Source: Bedellia somnulentella (Eukaryota > Arthropoda > Insecta > Lepidoptera > Bedelliidae). Taken from it: a DNA stretch of 64,000 nt. Below, piece after piece: positions 29,414 through 40,573 of this stretch. How positions within the stretch are numbered: position 1 is the stretch's first letter; every line of letters begins with the position of its first letter. The stretch spans positions 17,422,001-17,486,000 of the forward strand of contig OY755171.1 of the NCBI GenBank assembly GCA_963576735.1, in the 5' to 3' direction. The notes beneath the pieces are model-generated. The model was not told the DNA's origin. It was given only the letters and a program-made list of their open reading frames with translations, and ran no database searches. The position numbers were made by a program, and so were the translations under genes.

Positions 29414-29615
29414 ACTCCCCAAAAATGAATCCAAAAGGCGAAAATGGCTAGAAGCAATCAGAATGGAAAATATTAGACCAAACATAATAAATAAATGTTC
29501 ACTTCATTTTGTAGCAAGCGATTTTAATAGAACATTCGACGTAACACTTTTAAAGGATGACACACAATCCCAGCATCAAATATTAATAATTAAAGCCGTT
29601 ATAAAAACATACTAA
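29414..29615 (+). pseudogene. THAP domain, exon 2, cut off by a transposon
   Basis: After a CTTATTTCAG acceptor the frame reads LPKNESKRRKWLEAIRMENI, INKCSLHFVASDF and VTLLKDD. The RRKW..I.R core and C-x2-H (CSLH) are the second half of a THAP domain. The phase matches exon 1 exactly (CG + A making Arg, giving IHRLPKNE). The stop TAA at 29613-29615 is formed by the TA target and first base of the foldback element at 29614. Whether this belonged to a host gene or a P-like transposon cannot be told, as the rest is missing. Confidence 0.8.
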
Positions 29616-30973
29616 TCCGGTCAATTTATACATTCAAGGTTACATAAATTCATAAGAAGCTGAAAATTGGCACAATTGTTCAAAACATGATTATAAATGA
29701 AACCTCAAAAGTCCCCATCGTTCCGAGGTGTGCTAAAAATTTTACACGAGGTCAAAGGGCACAAAAATGAGTTTTTTGCGATTTTAAGCGAAACGGTGAG
29801 TTTTTTCGCAAAATAACCACACCACAAAATTGTAGATCAGAAAATTCTCTACAAAAAAGATATCAATATTTTTTTTCCTAAAAGCCAACATTTTGAAGAT
29901 ATAACGCGTTGAAAAGTTCGATCATTGGTAATGCAAACGTGTGCAAAGTATGAAGACTTTGCACACGTTTCCACGCCACTTATGAGGTAGTGTACTTGTG
30001 TACTACTAGCGCGTTTTATTTTAACGTGGTATCCCCTGTAGGCCTATTCCACGGGTCTGCAGTGATTTTATTTGTTTTAAAACTATTGTAAAATATTATT
30101 ATACATATCGGTTGGTTAAAATAATGGCGGTGTAATTGAAAATGAAATGGTTAATATTCCTCGTCTGATTCGTAATTTTCCAGGATTACTGTTTCTTGTT
30201 CTTCGTATTCTTCTTCCTGTTCTTCTTCTTCTTCTTTTTCTCCTATTTCACAGATCAACTGTCCCACTAGTGATTCCTCATTGGTATCATATGAGTCTTC
30301 TAGATTAGCTGACTCAACATTAGAGCACGATCGGCCTTGGCAGTTTGTGCATGCCAGGGAACAAAACAGTCCAACTTTTCTGCATCCACATTTAGCATTA
30401 CAACATTTTTTACAGTTGCAAAATATTGAGTTGAGAAGTTTCTCAGCTGCTGGTGGAAAGTAAAGTTAGAACTGGCTCTAATGTATTGTCAACCAACTTC
30501 CAACCCCAGCCACACTTGAACTTGGTAATATACCCAAAATAAATGTTGGTGAGCAGCTACTGAGGTGAGGTTGGAGGTAAAGAAGCTAGTTTATAACACC
30601 TTATAAGTGATGTTAATGCGTGGCGTACGTTTGCAAAGTATGAAGATTACCAATGATCGAACTTTTCAACGCGTTATATCTTTAAAATGGTGGCTTTTAG
30701 GAAAAAAAATATTGATATCTTTTTTGTAGAGAATTTTCTGATCTACAATTTTGTGGTGTGGTGATTTTGCGAAAAAACTCACCGTTTCGCTTAAAATCGC
30801 AAAAAACTCATTTTTGTGCCCTTTGACCTCGTGTAAATTTTTTAGCACACCTCGGAACGATGGGGACTTTTGAGGTTTCATTTATAATCATGTTTTGAAC
30901 AATTGTGCCAATTTTCAGCTTCTTATGAATTAATGTAACCTTCCTCCTTATTTTAGGCCTAAATTGACCGGAC
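29614..30973. mobile_element. foldback DNA transposon with captured CXC ORF
   Basis: Long arms (about 29614-29935 and 30640-30973) are inverted copies of each other. Both ends carry TCCGGTCAATTTA preceded by TA plus a purine, so a TA target duplication is likely, as in mariner-type elements. The ~700-bp loop carries a coding remnant on the minus strand (30151-30590). A 15-bp perfect hairpin AAACGTGTGCAAAGT lies at 29935-29970. No transposase is present, so it is non-autonomous. Confidence 0.85.
30151..30590 (-). pseudogene. cysteine-rich CXC-type ORF remnant in the foldback loop
   Basis: The minus strand from 30459 to 30151 is open for 102 codons: FPPAAEKLLNSIFCNCKKCC, then NAKCGCRKVGLFCSLACTNC and QGRSCSN, followed by a Glu-rich tail ending ENYESDEEY. 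The regularly spaced C-x-C..CGCRK..G..CS..C..C.G..C.N pattern is like the tesmin/TSO1 CXC domain and like C-termini of uncharacterised arthropod transposon-linked proteins. Upstream, in a frame shifted by one base, GWGWKLVDNTLEPVLTLL and LPPTSPQ precede it. So a longer ORF lost its N-terminus and took one frameshift and one stop. Confidence 0.7.
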
Positions 30974-31172
30974 TATACATAGAAATACACTTCAAATACT
31001 TTGGAAAAATGTACAGAAAAAATCACATATAGAAATTATTTGTATAAGATTGTTTTATTTAGAAATGAGTAATTTGTTACGCATCGTTACTCAATATTAC
31101 TTTTTAATGTTCCTTTCATACATAAATTTTTGTAAATAAAATCCATAATATTTTTTGACACATTTGGACTAA

Positions 31173-31350
31173 ATAGCGAGTGTTCTTAAAAAGGCAGGCG
31201 CCAGAAGTATGAAGAATAAAGGGCATGTATGAAAAGATTGATCGATGTAAACGAAGCTACAGAGGTATGCCAAGATCGTACGAAGTGGCGATCGATAGTC
31301 TCTCCTTACCCCAAAGGGAACTAGGGGCGTGAGAATATATATATGTATGT
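31173..31350 (+). pseudogene. LINE-C 3' fragment
   Basis: Reads as the LINE-C C-terminal codons (VLKKAGARSMKNK-like, then KRLIDVNEA) with frameshifts, then AACTAGGGGCGTGAGAATAT and a TATGTATGT tail. Confidence 0.8.
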
Positions 31351-32564
31351 TTAATAGTTTTTTTTGCCCAGAGACGGCTACGGCTACTACGTATTTTTCT
31401 TTTGTTTTGCCAGTTATGCTAGATATCTTTGTTAAATGGAACATGATTTTAGACAGTGAGGTTTATTTAATAAAGTTAAATAATATTTCCTAACTGAAAG
31501 GTTTTAGTATAATTGGTTTTTTATTATTATTTTTGTTACCTGTTACATAAGTAGTTTTAGGTTTGCTTTTAAATATTTTTTAAGTATTATTATATGTCCA
31601 GAAGTGAGAATAAAGTGTTAATTTTTAATTATGAAGAGTTAATTATTAATATTTCTATAATAATAATTAATAATATTTCTATAATAATAATTAATAATGA
31701 AAAATACAAATATTTTATTTCTTGAGATGGCCATTACTGTTACCACTGCTGTTCATTCTGGTTTTTGACAAGCCAACAAATGGCGCAATAAATGAAGGTT
31801 TATAGAATAAAAAACAGTAAACCCACTATTTACAAAACAAGCGCTCGTTTTTTTTAATTAGTTACTGGCTTTACGCCCTCAACGTCACATGTACGGATTG
31901 CATGATTTAGGCTGTATCAGTAGCCATAGCTACTATGTTTCAGCAAACACTTTTAAGGTTTTTCGAAGCACGAATCGTAATCACCATTTTTATGTTATTC
32001 GACCACCCAATGCAGAAATCTAAATATCTATTATTTTTTTCTAGATCCTAGGGTTAGCACGACCAAATGCTTCAGCTATAATACCAGCTATAATATTATC
32101 GATAAAAAGTATCGATTACTGGCCAACACTAGTCGGCCATTTTGGTTTCAAAAATAGGCAGGATTTTATGTACTTTATGTTATCTCCATATTCTTCACTA
32201 CAAAGGTCTAACCACTAAAGCGGATAGCGGTTTTCACCTCTAACCAATACTTATAACTAAATAAAACTTAAAAACTAACCTAGAACTAAACACACAAAAT
32301 AACATACAAACGTACAAATATACATATTCTTAGCCAATAGCTTATGTACAATACGTGGGTACTTTTGGGTACATGCGCCTTATACATAAAGAGATGAGTT
32401 TTGTGACAAATTATAAATATTTACATATGAAAATTATAAGTATGAAGTATGTTCAAAACAAAAATAAAAACAAATAATACTCTTTTGCGTCCAAATGAAT
32501 ATTTACACACAGCTGCACATTTATAGTTATAGCACATATAACATACATAATAGATATAGTATAT
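31351..32564. other. no gene recognised; local duplication
   Basis: At 31640-31700 the phrase ATTAATAATATTTCTATAAT is tandemly duplicated. No coding content was found in the rest. Confidence 0.4.
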
Positions 32565-33300
32565 ACAGGGTGTAATTGTAATGACTGTTTTCCTTGAAAA
32601 GTATGATTAATTATCACGTATAGAGGCAGAATTCGTTGAAAAAAAACACACTTATTTTTTTTCAAATTTTGTTAAAATTTGCACTAAGAAAGTAGTACTA
32701 TTGACACCAACACGCTCAATGTATGCGTGAAACGCGATGACAAGGCGGGCAACTCAGCTGACAGCTGCGACCCGCCGTGACCCTTAACCGGCGGCCAAAT
32801 CAAATCAAGGCCAGTAAAGTAATCAATCGAACTTAGCTTCTAATATCTTCTTATTTTTTACATGTTATTATTTGACATGATAAATTTGAATAACACTACC
32901 CCATAGTTAATACTGCGTTGGAATGCGGCAGTATGTTCAGAGAAAAATTCATAATTCGTAAACATCGATCGCCGCGAAATTCAAAATCTGCATGTATCAA
33001 CAAGTCGGGCGGGCTTGTCGGCATTACATCAAAGGAACAGTATTAGTACTAAGTTAGTTGTTTGTAGCTCATTGTGTTTGTGTCGCTTATGATTGGATGT
33101 CACTTTGATTTTTCGCATTAATTTTCGGAGTGTGAGTTCAGTTTTAGTTTCTTGTGTTGTGATTGTGTTGAGTAAATATGGCGTACACGAACCAGCAAAG
33201 TTCAGTGTTGGTGTTTTATAATGTTAATTTTGAGAATAGCGTTTTGCGCAAGTAAAGGTGATAGCCCGGATCTGCCACTGCCAATCAAAACGGGGTGAGT
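32565..33300 (+). other. possible DNA-transposon 5' region
   Basis: Starts with TATACAGGGTGTAATTGTAA, a form typical of some DNA transposon ends, and contains a short ATG frame (33178, MAYTNQQSSVLVFYN) that ends after ~25 codons. A matching right end was not found. A ~110-bp segment (32883-32990, CACTACCCCATAGTTAATACTG ... GCCGCGAAATTCAAAA) recurs in diverged form at 33737-33850. Confidence 0.3.
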
Positions 33301-33529
33301 TATTTTTATTCGTATTCTTTAGTTAACTGTGATAAAGTACAGATACACCCGTTTAGAGCCCTTTAGCCCCGAGAGAGTTTAGTAAACACCAAGAACTCCT
33401 CCAATTTCGATGTCGGTTAATGAATGAATAGGTATCTCTTGCGCACTTTATTTTATGCCAAGTAAATGCATCGTTTCGAAGGTCTCTATTTGTTTTTAAC
33501 TTTATTATCTTACGCTCATGAAGTACATA

Positions 33530-33715
33530 CATTACATACATACTCACGCCGTTACTTCCCATTGGGGAGGCAGAGATGTAAAGTAAAACAAAAATAGCGG
33601 TAGCTGATTATTTAGGACGACAGTTTTGTTATAGGTAGGCAGAGACTATCGATCGCCACTTCGTACGATCCTGGCAAACCTCTCTAGCTTTGTTTACATC
33701 CATCAATATTTTTAC
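33530..33715 (-). pseudogene. LINE-C 3' fragment with small insertion
   Basis: Minus-strand 3' end (CATACATACTCACGCCGTTA on plus) and C-terminal codons (GTACGAAGTGGCGATCGATA on minus). About 55 bases of unrelated sequence (33578-33632) split it at TCTCTGCCT, which is repeated on both sides as GGCAGAGA(T/C). Confidence 0.75.
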
Positions 33716-34099
33716 TTGAAAATGTTTCAATTACACTACCCCATATTTAATACTGGATTGAAATACGAGGCGACTAAGACCACAGCCTCACCAGGCGCGG
33801 CGATAAATTCAAAGAAAAATCAAACATAGCCGCGAAATTCAAAAAATTTTTGCATTGCTGTCATAGTGCGGTTTGTACGGTCACGAGCAAGTGTGCGCAA
33901 GACTAGATGGTCACATGACGCGCCCGCTGTTCTCTGTGTGTGGGTGAGACATTATACGGGTAGGAACTAGGAGTGTGTGCGCTAGGCTAGTGTAGATAAC
34001 CACAGTTTTCCATCTGATGGAGAAAGTAGGTTTTTCTGCTAAAGCGGTTTTAATCTTTTTGTTTATTTCATATGGTGGATATTAAGCATTAAACTTTAA

Positions 34100-34360
34100 T
34101 ATACGAATTAATATTGAAGTAACAATCGCCGTCAAACTAACACGCTGTATACATATAAGAAAAAAATAAGAAAAAGGAAAACACTCATTCGATATTGGAA
34201 GCACAACTATAGGGAACAGCAAATTCATTGAACTGCGATAATAACAGCCATTTGCGTAGTTTTTGTCTGAAGGTGTGAATAGACTGAGCATTTTTAATTG
34301 GCGGCGGAATGACGTTCCAGCATTTTGAGGCTGTTATTTTAAAAGAACCCATAATCAAAA
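34100..34360 (-). pseudogene. LINE C-terminal scrap, CR1/jockey group
   Basis: A short open piece reads GSFKITASKCWNVIPPPIKN and AQSIHTFRQKLRKWLL, the usual end of a CR1-like polymerase (compare FAVKAVNLWNSLPVDIR in the element at 14341). It is preceded by unrelated sequence. Confidence 0.65.
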
Positions 34361-34377
34361 CAATAAAAGAAAATAGG

Positions 34378-34425
34378 TAATAATTTGACAGATATTTTCG
34401 CACAAAAATATATGTCAAATTATTA
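34378..34425. repeat. hairpin
   Basis: TAATAATTTGACA..ATATTTT is followed closely by its near-exact inverse AAAATAT..TGTCAAATTATTA, with a ~6-base loop. Confidence 0.8.
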
Positions 34426-35974
34426 CTTTTTTTCTTTCAAGTCGTAAAAATAGGTAACAATTTTCTTTTACTTGTTTATAAAATTCCTTTATTCATAAAA
34501 TACTGGGCTCCAACACCTTAAAACTTAAATGGTAGACTTTACCCAGTAAAATTCTAAGCTTATTACCATAGATCGGATAATCATATGCATATTTACCTAA
34601 ACTTATTTGGCTAAGAAAATATGGAGGCTTCTTTTTTCGGAATTGTCTTTTTGAATGTCGGGATTCGAAAAAAATCAGGGATTTTGAACTAATCGGATAT
34701 AAAACAAATTACGAATTTACGAGTTATGTAGTTGAGCTATGTCTTCTTTTTGAGTTGATTCCGCCATTATGGCTGAAAAGAAGACTATTCGTTAATTATT
34801 TTAACACTCGGTATTGTATTGCAAATACTCGTATGGACTGTTTTAGAACAAGTTGCAGAATACAATGTGTAAGCGCAATAGGTACATACAATGAATTAAT
34901 ACATTTTTTTGTAAAATACAATAATCCTTACCTTGTAAATACAAGACGCAACGCAGAGTTCCGAGATCCGTAGCACAAGACGTCGTTTCAAGAAAAACCA
35001 AAATCCAAAACCAAATCACGATGCAAATCAGAATCCGTTGTTGAATAGCCAAATCGTTAGAAAATTGCAAAGGAACACAAAACACACCCGTACGCATGGC
35101 AAGCAAATCGACGAATATTTTCAAGTAACTAATAGATAGATAAGATAACAAAAGACATGCATTACCGGGGTTTCTTGCACCTACCTGCACACAAACCGGT
35201 TTTGAGAATGCCATCTCACCTATCCCTCTCACTCGCACATTCACATTTATAACGCTTTTTTGAACATAACGATAGTAAATTCAAAACTGAAATTGATCTT
35301 CATTTAGTTTTCGATATATTCCATAATAGTTAAAATCTTAACGTTAGTAAATGTGCAGCTAAGTGCACAACAAGCTTTACAATGTTATTCAAATATTGTT
35401 CTCAACGCAAATAATTACGGCTCCTCATTTAAAAACCTTTATTTGAGTGTGCATTCAATTATATTTATAACCAAAACGCTAACGGTATTCATCCCGAAAC
35501 ATTGGGTTTTTTTCCATACAAGTAATGTACATACAAATAATATATTGTAATAGAAAACACTACAAACGTAATGAAAATACAATTAATTCTATATTCCGAA
35601 CATTAAATGCATCAATTCCGAAATCCCGAAATAATTTACGATAAAGAAGTGCCTTCCATACTAAGCCGCCGGTCAACTTTAGGTAAATATGCATCCGATC
35701 TATACTTATTACATATATAAATAATAATTTATTTCAACAGTGTTCAAATACTTTTAATTTAGATCTAGATATTTTAACACCAGTTTTAAACCTTCGTTTC
35801 GTTACCATGGATCACACATCACCATGGATTTAACTCATGAACATTTTCGAGCGATAATTTATTATGATTTTTGGCGTGGGGTAAGTTAAAAGGAGTGCAT
35901 CGATCAGTGGTTCAGTGAGATTATTCATGGGTGTCATATGCTCAAGGACGACTTTAAATCGGTTGTCGTACACA
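34426..35974. other. 1.5-kb gap, nothing recognised
   Basis: Frames of up to 133 codons occur here but resemble nothing and lack codon bias. They are read as chance. Confidence 0.4.
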
Positions 35975-36275
35975 TTACATATACTTACTTACGGCTATAA
36001 ATCCCTAGATGGGGTACCCAGAGCTAAGGAATGACAAATTCCTCAGCCACCTTTGGGAAGTTGAGTGGAGAAAAGTTGGTAAAATAAAGATTGTTGGGGA
36101 TGGGTGTCCCACCGCATCGCCCGAAATTCCCTTAAAACGCCGTTAAAAGTCCGTTAGTCGCCTCTTACGTACACCCACCGGAAGAAATGGGGTAGTGCAT
36201 GTATGTAAATTGTATGTGGTAGTAGTAGTGTACTGGAGTTGTGCTATTCTAAGCCGACACTACACAGTAATTGTC
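35975..36275 (-). repeat. repeat-B copy split by a short insertion
   Basis: The copy is well preserved, but ~45 bases (36199-36243) interrupt it, flanked by GTAGTG(C/T) on each side. The 5' terminal block TGCTATTCTAAGCCGACACT follows the insertion. Confidence 0.7.
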
Positions 36276-37067
36276 GTACACGTACAACAAAATATTGATG
36301 CTGTGCTTGACTTATATTGCAAGATCGTACATATAAATACTAAAAAAACAACGTATTTAAATTAAAAATGTCACATTTATTCATTTTTAAATGACGTCAA
36401 TTTGTTATGTAACACGTTCTGAATGAAACCTTTTCATTCGTGATTTTTTTATGATAAACCATACCATTTTTTTAAATGCAATGCAAATTTTTATACCGAT
36501 GGTTGATATTTTCAAAGCCAATACCATCAAGCCACTTTCTTCTCCGTGCTTCACTTGTAGGAAACCTGAAATTATTTAATTTTAGTAATCAATAACCACC
36601 TCATAAGTAACAAATGTGAAGAAAAGTGTAAACTATAAAAATAATGTTACCTACATTTTGGAAGGCATTTAGATTTTTAATAGGTTAACCAACCAACCAA
36701 CTTAAACCGAATCTGATAGTACTTAAACATCGATAATACTAAATGATCAGTGTTTCACATCACTAGGTAAACAATGAGAGGAAATATTTTTGGAAGAAAT
36801 CATGAAAACTAAGCCTTTTATGGCGAAAATATTGCAATGATCATGAAATTTCCTCTGATCACATCGAGGAAGCAAAAAATACACCAAAAAAATCTCTTGA
36901 CCGAAGTGAAAAGAAAGTGCACTTACTTGTGCAAAGTTAATTGAGGCTGATTTTCGCTATTACGGGCGCCACAATCTTTAACAGAGCAACAGGGCATTGT
37001 GCATTTATATTACCCATGTAATTTTATGGTTCAAAACTTGATTAATCAATGTCCATAACACAATAAA
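36276..37067. other. no feature recognised
   Basis: AT-rich; no coding or repeat content recognised. Confidence 0.4.
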
Positions 37068-37081
37068 CACAATCAACACTT

Positions 37082-38144
37082 ATTATTATTATTATCTTGT
37101 TCATTGGCCCTCGTATACAGTTTATACATTCTGCCAGCGTCAGAGTGAAATAGAAACAGCTTACTTTTTGAAATAAGTCCAATAAAACGGAATTTAATTA
37201 TTACTGTTTTTAAATATCTTAGAGTCAGAAAGAGATTAATAGATACAAATATATGTATATTTTAAGATGACATATAGAAATAAAAATAGATAATATTTTT
37301 TTAGGAATTTGATCTATGATATTATAATTTAATTCCATTAGAAGATATGAAATAACTTAAAGTTTTCACAAAGTCAGTATGAACAAGTGATAACACATTT
37401 ATCATGTTAGTAGGTTTAGGAATAGAAGAAGGGAGAATATCATAAAATGATGTCGTTAATTTTGAACAGTTAAAAAATAAATGATCTAAAGTTCCTTCCT
37501 CAAGTCCACATTCACATAACGAATTATCTTTAATTTTGATTTTAGCGAGAAAAACTGGAGAACAACAATGCCCTAGTCTCATTCTACATATGGTAGAGGT
37601 AGATGTCTTTGAGCATTGTTTATATTTAAAAAACCAAGGCTTAGAGGGAATTTCCGGTTGAATACCCGCGTAAAATTTTCCTTTAAACTGAATAGAATGT
37701 TTCCAATTTTCAGACCAAGAATTTTTAAGGAATACTGATGATTGGGCTACTAGGTCATGAGAATAAAGTTTATTGGTATTAATTCCTGAATCACAAGCAA
37801 TCTTGGCTGCAGAATCGGCATGAGTGTTCCCTGAAATGCCACAATGGCTAGGAATCCAAGCTAAGACTATTTTAATGTTATTAAGGAAACATCGATGTAA
37901 AGCAGTTTTCAAATCGAGGATTAATGGAAATTTGGTTTTGGCATGAAATTGATTTGATTGTAAAGCTTGTAGACAGCTTTTTGAGTCTGTAAAAATAACC
38001 GCTTTATTAATGGAATGGGATTCAATGAATTTGACGGCTTCTAAAATAGCAAGAGTTTCTCCAGTAAAAACTGAAGAATGGACAGGAGATTTCATGCTCA
38101 AAATTATTTTGCGAGAGGGAATCCAAACAGCGGAGCCAACGCAC
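37082..38144 (-). mobile_element. I-type LINE, 5'-truncated, with target duplication
   Basis: A 1063-bp insertion between perfect 14-bp repeats CACAATCAACACTT (37068-37081 and 38145-38158). The minus-strand 3' end is a TAA-type triplet repeat (TTATTATTATTATTA on plus at 37082), the signature tail of I elements. Coding sequence is only the RNase H domain and the C-terminal region. Confidence 0.93.
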
Positions 38145-38149
38145 CACAA
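37322..38149 (-). CDS. I-type LINE RNase H and C-terminal zinc region
   Basis: A 275-residue open frame. Residues about 1-125 are RNase H, which removes template RNA: GSAVWIPSR, TGETLAILEAVKFI (Glu), AVIFTDSKSCLQAL (Asp), LAWIPSHCGISGN and HADSAAK (Asp). The first catalytic Asp lies upstream of the truncation and is missing. Residues about 185-245 have CRMRLGHC..., CECGLEEGTLDHLFFNC, a C/H cluster typical of I and jockey C-termini. The frame has no stop or frameshift, implying recent insertion. The listed start is an artefact: the frame is simply cut at 38144. Confidence 0.93.
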   Translation of the reverse strand: MWCVGSAVWIPSRKIILSMKSPVHSSVFTGETLAILEAVKFIESHSINKAVIFTDSKSCLQALQSNQFHAKTKFPLILDLKTALHRCFLNNIKIVLAWIPSHCGISGNTHADSAAKIACDSGINTNKLYSHDLVAQSSVFLKNSWSENWKHSIQFKGKFYAGIQPEIPSKPWFFKYKQCSKTSTSTICRMRLGHCCSPVFLAKIKIKDNSLCECGLEEGTLDHLFFNCSKLTTSFYDILPSSIPKPTNMINVLSLVHTDFVKTLSYFISSNGIKL

Positions 38150-38158
38150 TCAACACTT

Positions 38159-39493
38159 TTGTTTACAAAGCAACTTGACAGATCAAATGGCGACTAAGAT
38201 GGCCGATCTGGGTACGCGCTATCATAATCGTAACGTCTTGACGAAATTTTGCCATAAACAACAAGAAGTAAACATGTATTGTTCTCTTTTTCAAAAAATT
38301 AAACTCGGAAGGTTAGAAAGAGAAAACGGCATATGGAATATTTCTGTTCCGATATGATTATTATTTGCATAACGTTATTTAGGTATACTACTACAGGGCC
38401 TATCCATAGAGTAGAGTATCCTTGGCTTAAATGCAGTGCAACGGCGACGAGAAATGACAGACTAAGCATGTCAGACTGACATTTTGAAGACGCACGTTTC
38501 GTTACAAGCAATATTCAATTACTCCCAAACCACTTGTTAAGTTAATTAAATTTAAGATTGAGTCTTAACTAATGATGTAGAAAATTAAAGAACATTCAAT
38601 TTCAAATCTAAGATAAAAGCGAATTTAAAATTGTTTAATGTTAACTTTATTTGGTTGCGTAGAAATTAAATTCAAAAACGGAACGTGCGGATCTGGTGTA
38701 ACCACGTCGCTCTCCTTTATGTCTCGAGTACCTATGTGCCACATAACAGGTGATTGTGAAACGCAAAGTTTCTTACCCGGAACTTTTATCCTCAATATAA
38801 TTTATGTTTTGATTAGTTATTTTTTAGTTAAACTGGACATTGTGTATCAGACCCAAAATGTTATTAAATACTTATTCATGCATCTTTGAGAACGAGTCAA
38901 ATTATTTTTTTTAACAATTTTGCAGGAAGATTTGGTGATAATAATCTTTTCTTTCACATTTAATGTTTAAGTATTAATACTGTTTCTAAAGACTACACTA
39001 TAATCGTTATATCTGTCTCAAACCCTCACTTCTATGCTGTAAATCTGAGTGATTTCTTGTAATATTAATTTAGTTATTAAATAAGGGATGTAGTTGCGTT
39101 ACATATTCGGTCATAAATTTTGTAATGCTATAGCAAAAATGATAACTTTAAGAATATGCCTAGCAGCAGTAAGGTATAAAGAAATACATGTGAGAAATAC
39201 ATTTAAAAATGAACACATGAAATAACCACAACAACAAAAAATGGAAGAAGCTAGAAAAAATAAAAGGAATCAAGCACTTTGAAATGATCAATCACTATTC
39301 GATCGCACACTATTTTCAATATACTTGCAAAACCCATCCCAATTTATACCAATTGCTATGCATCCAAAAAAATGTTCACCAAGCTATTAATCTAACAACT
39401 CCTTAGATAGATTTGAGAAAAGATAGTAAAAAGATAGTTTATCGCTGGTGATAGGTGTTAAGCAAAGTAACATAGTAGAATTAGGCAAGGAAA
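38159..39493. other. 1.3-kb gap, nothing recognised
   Basis: Frames here (e.g. 38638-38889) match nothing I recognise and lack supporting signals. Confidence 0.4.
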
Positions 39494-40283
39494 AAAAACT
39501 AAACAGAAAAATTTAATATTTTATTTTTTATTTAAAAAAGAACCGCCTTCAAAAATCCAACTGAAAAGTATAAAATAATTTTTATTTATTTTATTATGTA
39601 CAACTCTATTCAACTTCTTCTTTTTGAAGTCGGTGCCAAACAGACAAACCCAAAATGAAAATTGCTACGTAGAGAAAACCATACGAATAATAAATCAATC
39701 GATAGTGCCTCAACAACAGTAGGTAACACAATCGCGCTCAAAAATCATGAAATTTCATCCGCTCGCAACGACGTCGCTTTATAAAGGCGGATTTATACAG
39801 GGTAAGTAACTGACTCCGAATTCGAGTCAAGTCAGCGCTGACCCGAAAAAAACCCAATGTGAACTGTTTCAAGTCAGTACAGTGCGGTTGAAGTCAGCGC
39901 TGACTTAAATATTCGCATACGAATATTTAGAAGTCAGTCAGACTGACGCCGCTACTGACTTGCGCACTTACCCTGTATAAATCCGCCTTTAAGGATGGAA
40001 TTGGGGGACAGTGAGCGGGGCTTAGCCTGGTGTGCATGCGTCGCACTTCGCAGAGAAATTATCATAAAATACATGTCACCGTAAAACTGTAAATTCGTAT
40101 GGTTTTCTCTATGTAGCAATTTTCATTTTGGATTTGTCTGTTTGGCACCGACTTCAAAAAGAAGAAGTTGAATAGATTTGTACATAATTAAATAAATAAA
40201 AATTATTTTATACTTTTCAGTTGGATTTTTGAAGGTTCTTTTTTAAAAAAAAAATAAAATATTTATTTTTCTGTTTAGTTTTT
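39494..40283. repeat. foldback with ~195-bp arms
   Basis: The left arm (39494-39690) and right arm (40088-40283) are inverted copies, e.g. TTTTTGAAGTCGGTGCCAAA against TTTGGCACCGACTTCAAAAA. The loop holds a separate small transposon (39784-39989). The arms share the CGACTTCAAAAA phrase of the AACCGACTT repeat family. Confidence 0.88.
39784..39989. mobile_element. 206-bp MITE nested in the foldback loop
   Basis: Perfect 24-bp terminal inverted repeats beginning AAGGCGGATTTATACAGG, flanked by TA on both sides (39782-39783, 39990-39991). The inside has AAGTCAGCGCTGAC twice and a palindrome AAATATTCG..CGAATATTT. Non-coding; the TA target fits a mariner-type family. Confidence 0.9.
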
Positions 40284-40573
40284 CATTTGAAGTTTTTGTT
40301 TTTGTTTTTTATTTTATACTTTTTAGTGATAAGTTCTTAAATCACTCTGAGATTTTTAGTGAATTAGTGATAGTTTTTTTAGAGATAAGTTTTACTGTCC
40401 GTTTATTTTATAGTTTTTTTAACAGGTAGTTATAATATTTGTTATTATGACTTTAGCTTACTTGTTACTATTTTGTTTACCTGCGGGCCTAGATAGAAAA
40501 TCAAAGGATGCTTTAAGGAAAAATCGCGTAAGGGAGAACAAAACACCCATTGAAAAAAAACAAAGACTTCAGC

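Noticed and set aside
32565..33300. Complete DNA transposon starting TACAGGGTG with an ORF beginning MAYTNQQ
   Set aside because: No matching right end was found and the frame stops after about 25 codons, so only a possible 5' region is listed.
34843..35244. 133-codon minus-strand frame
   Set aside because: No recognisable domain, hydrophobic chance composition, overlapping frames on the other strand.
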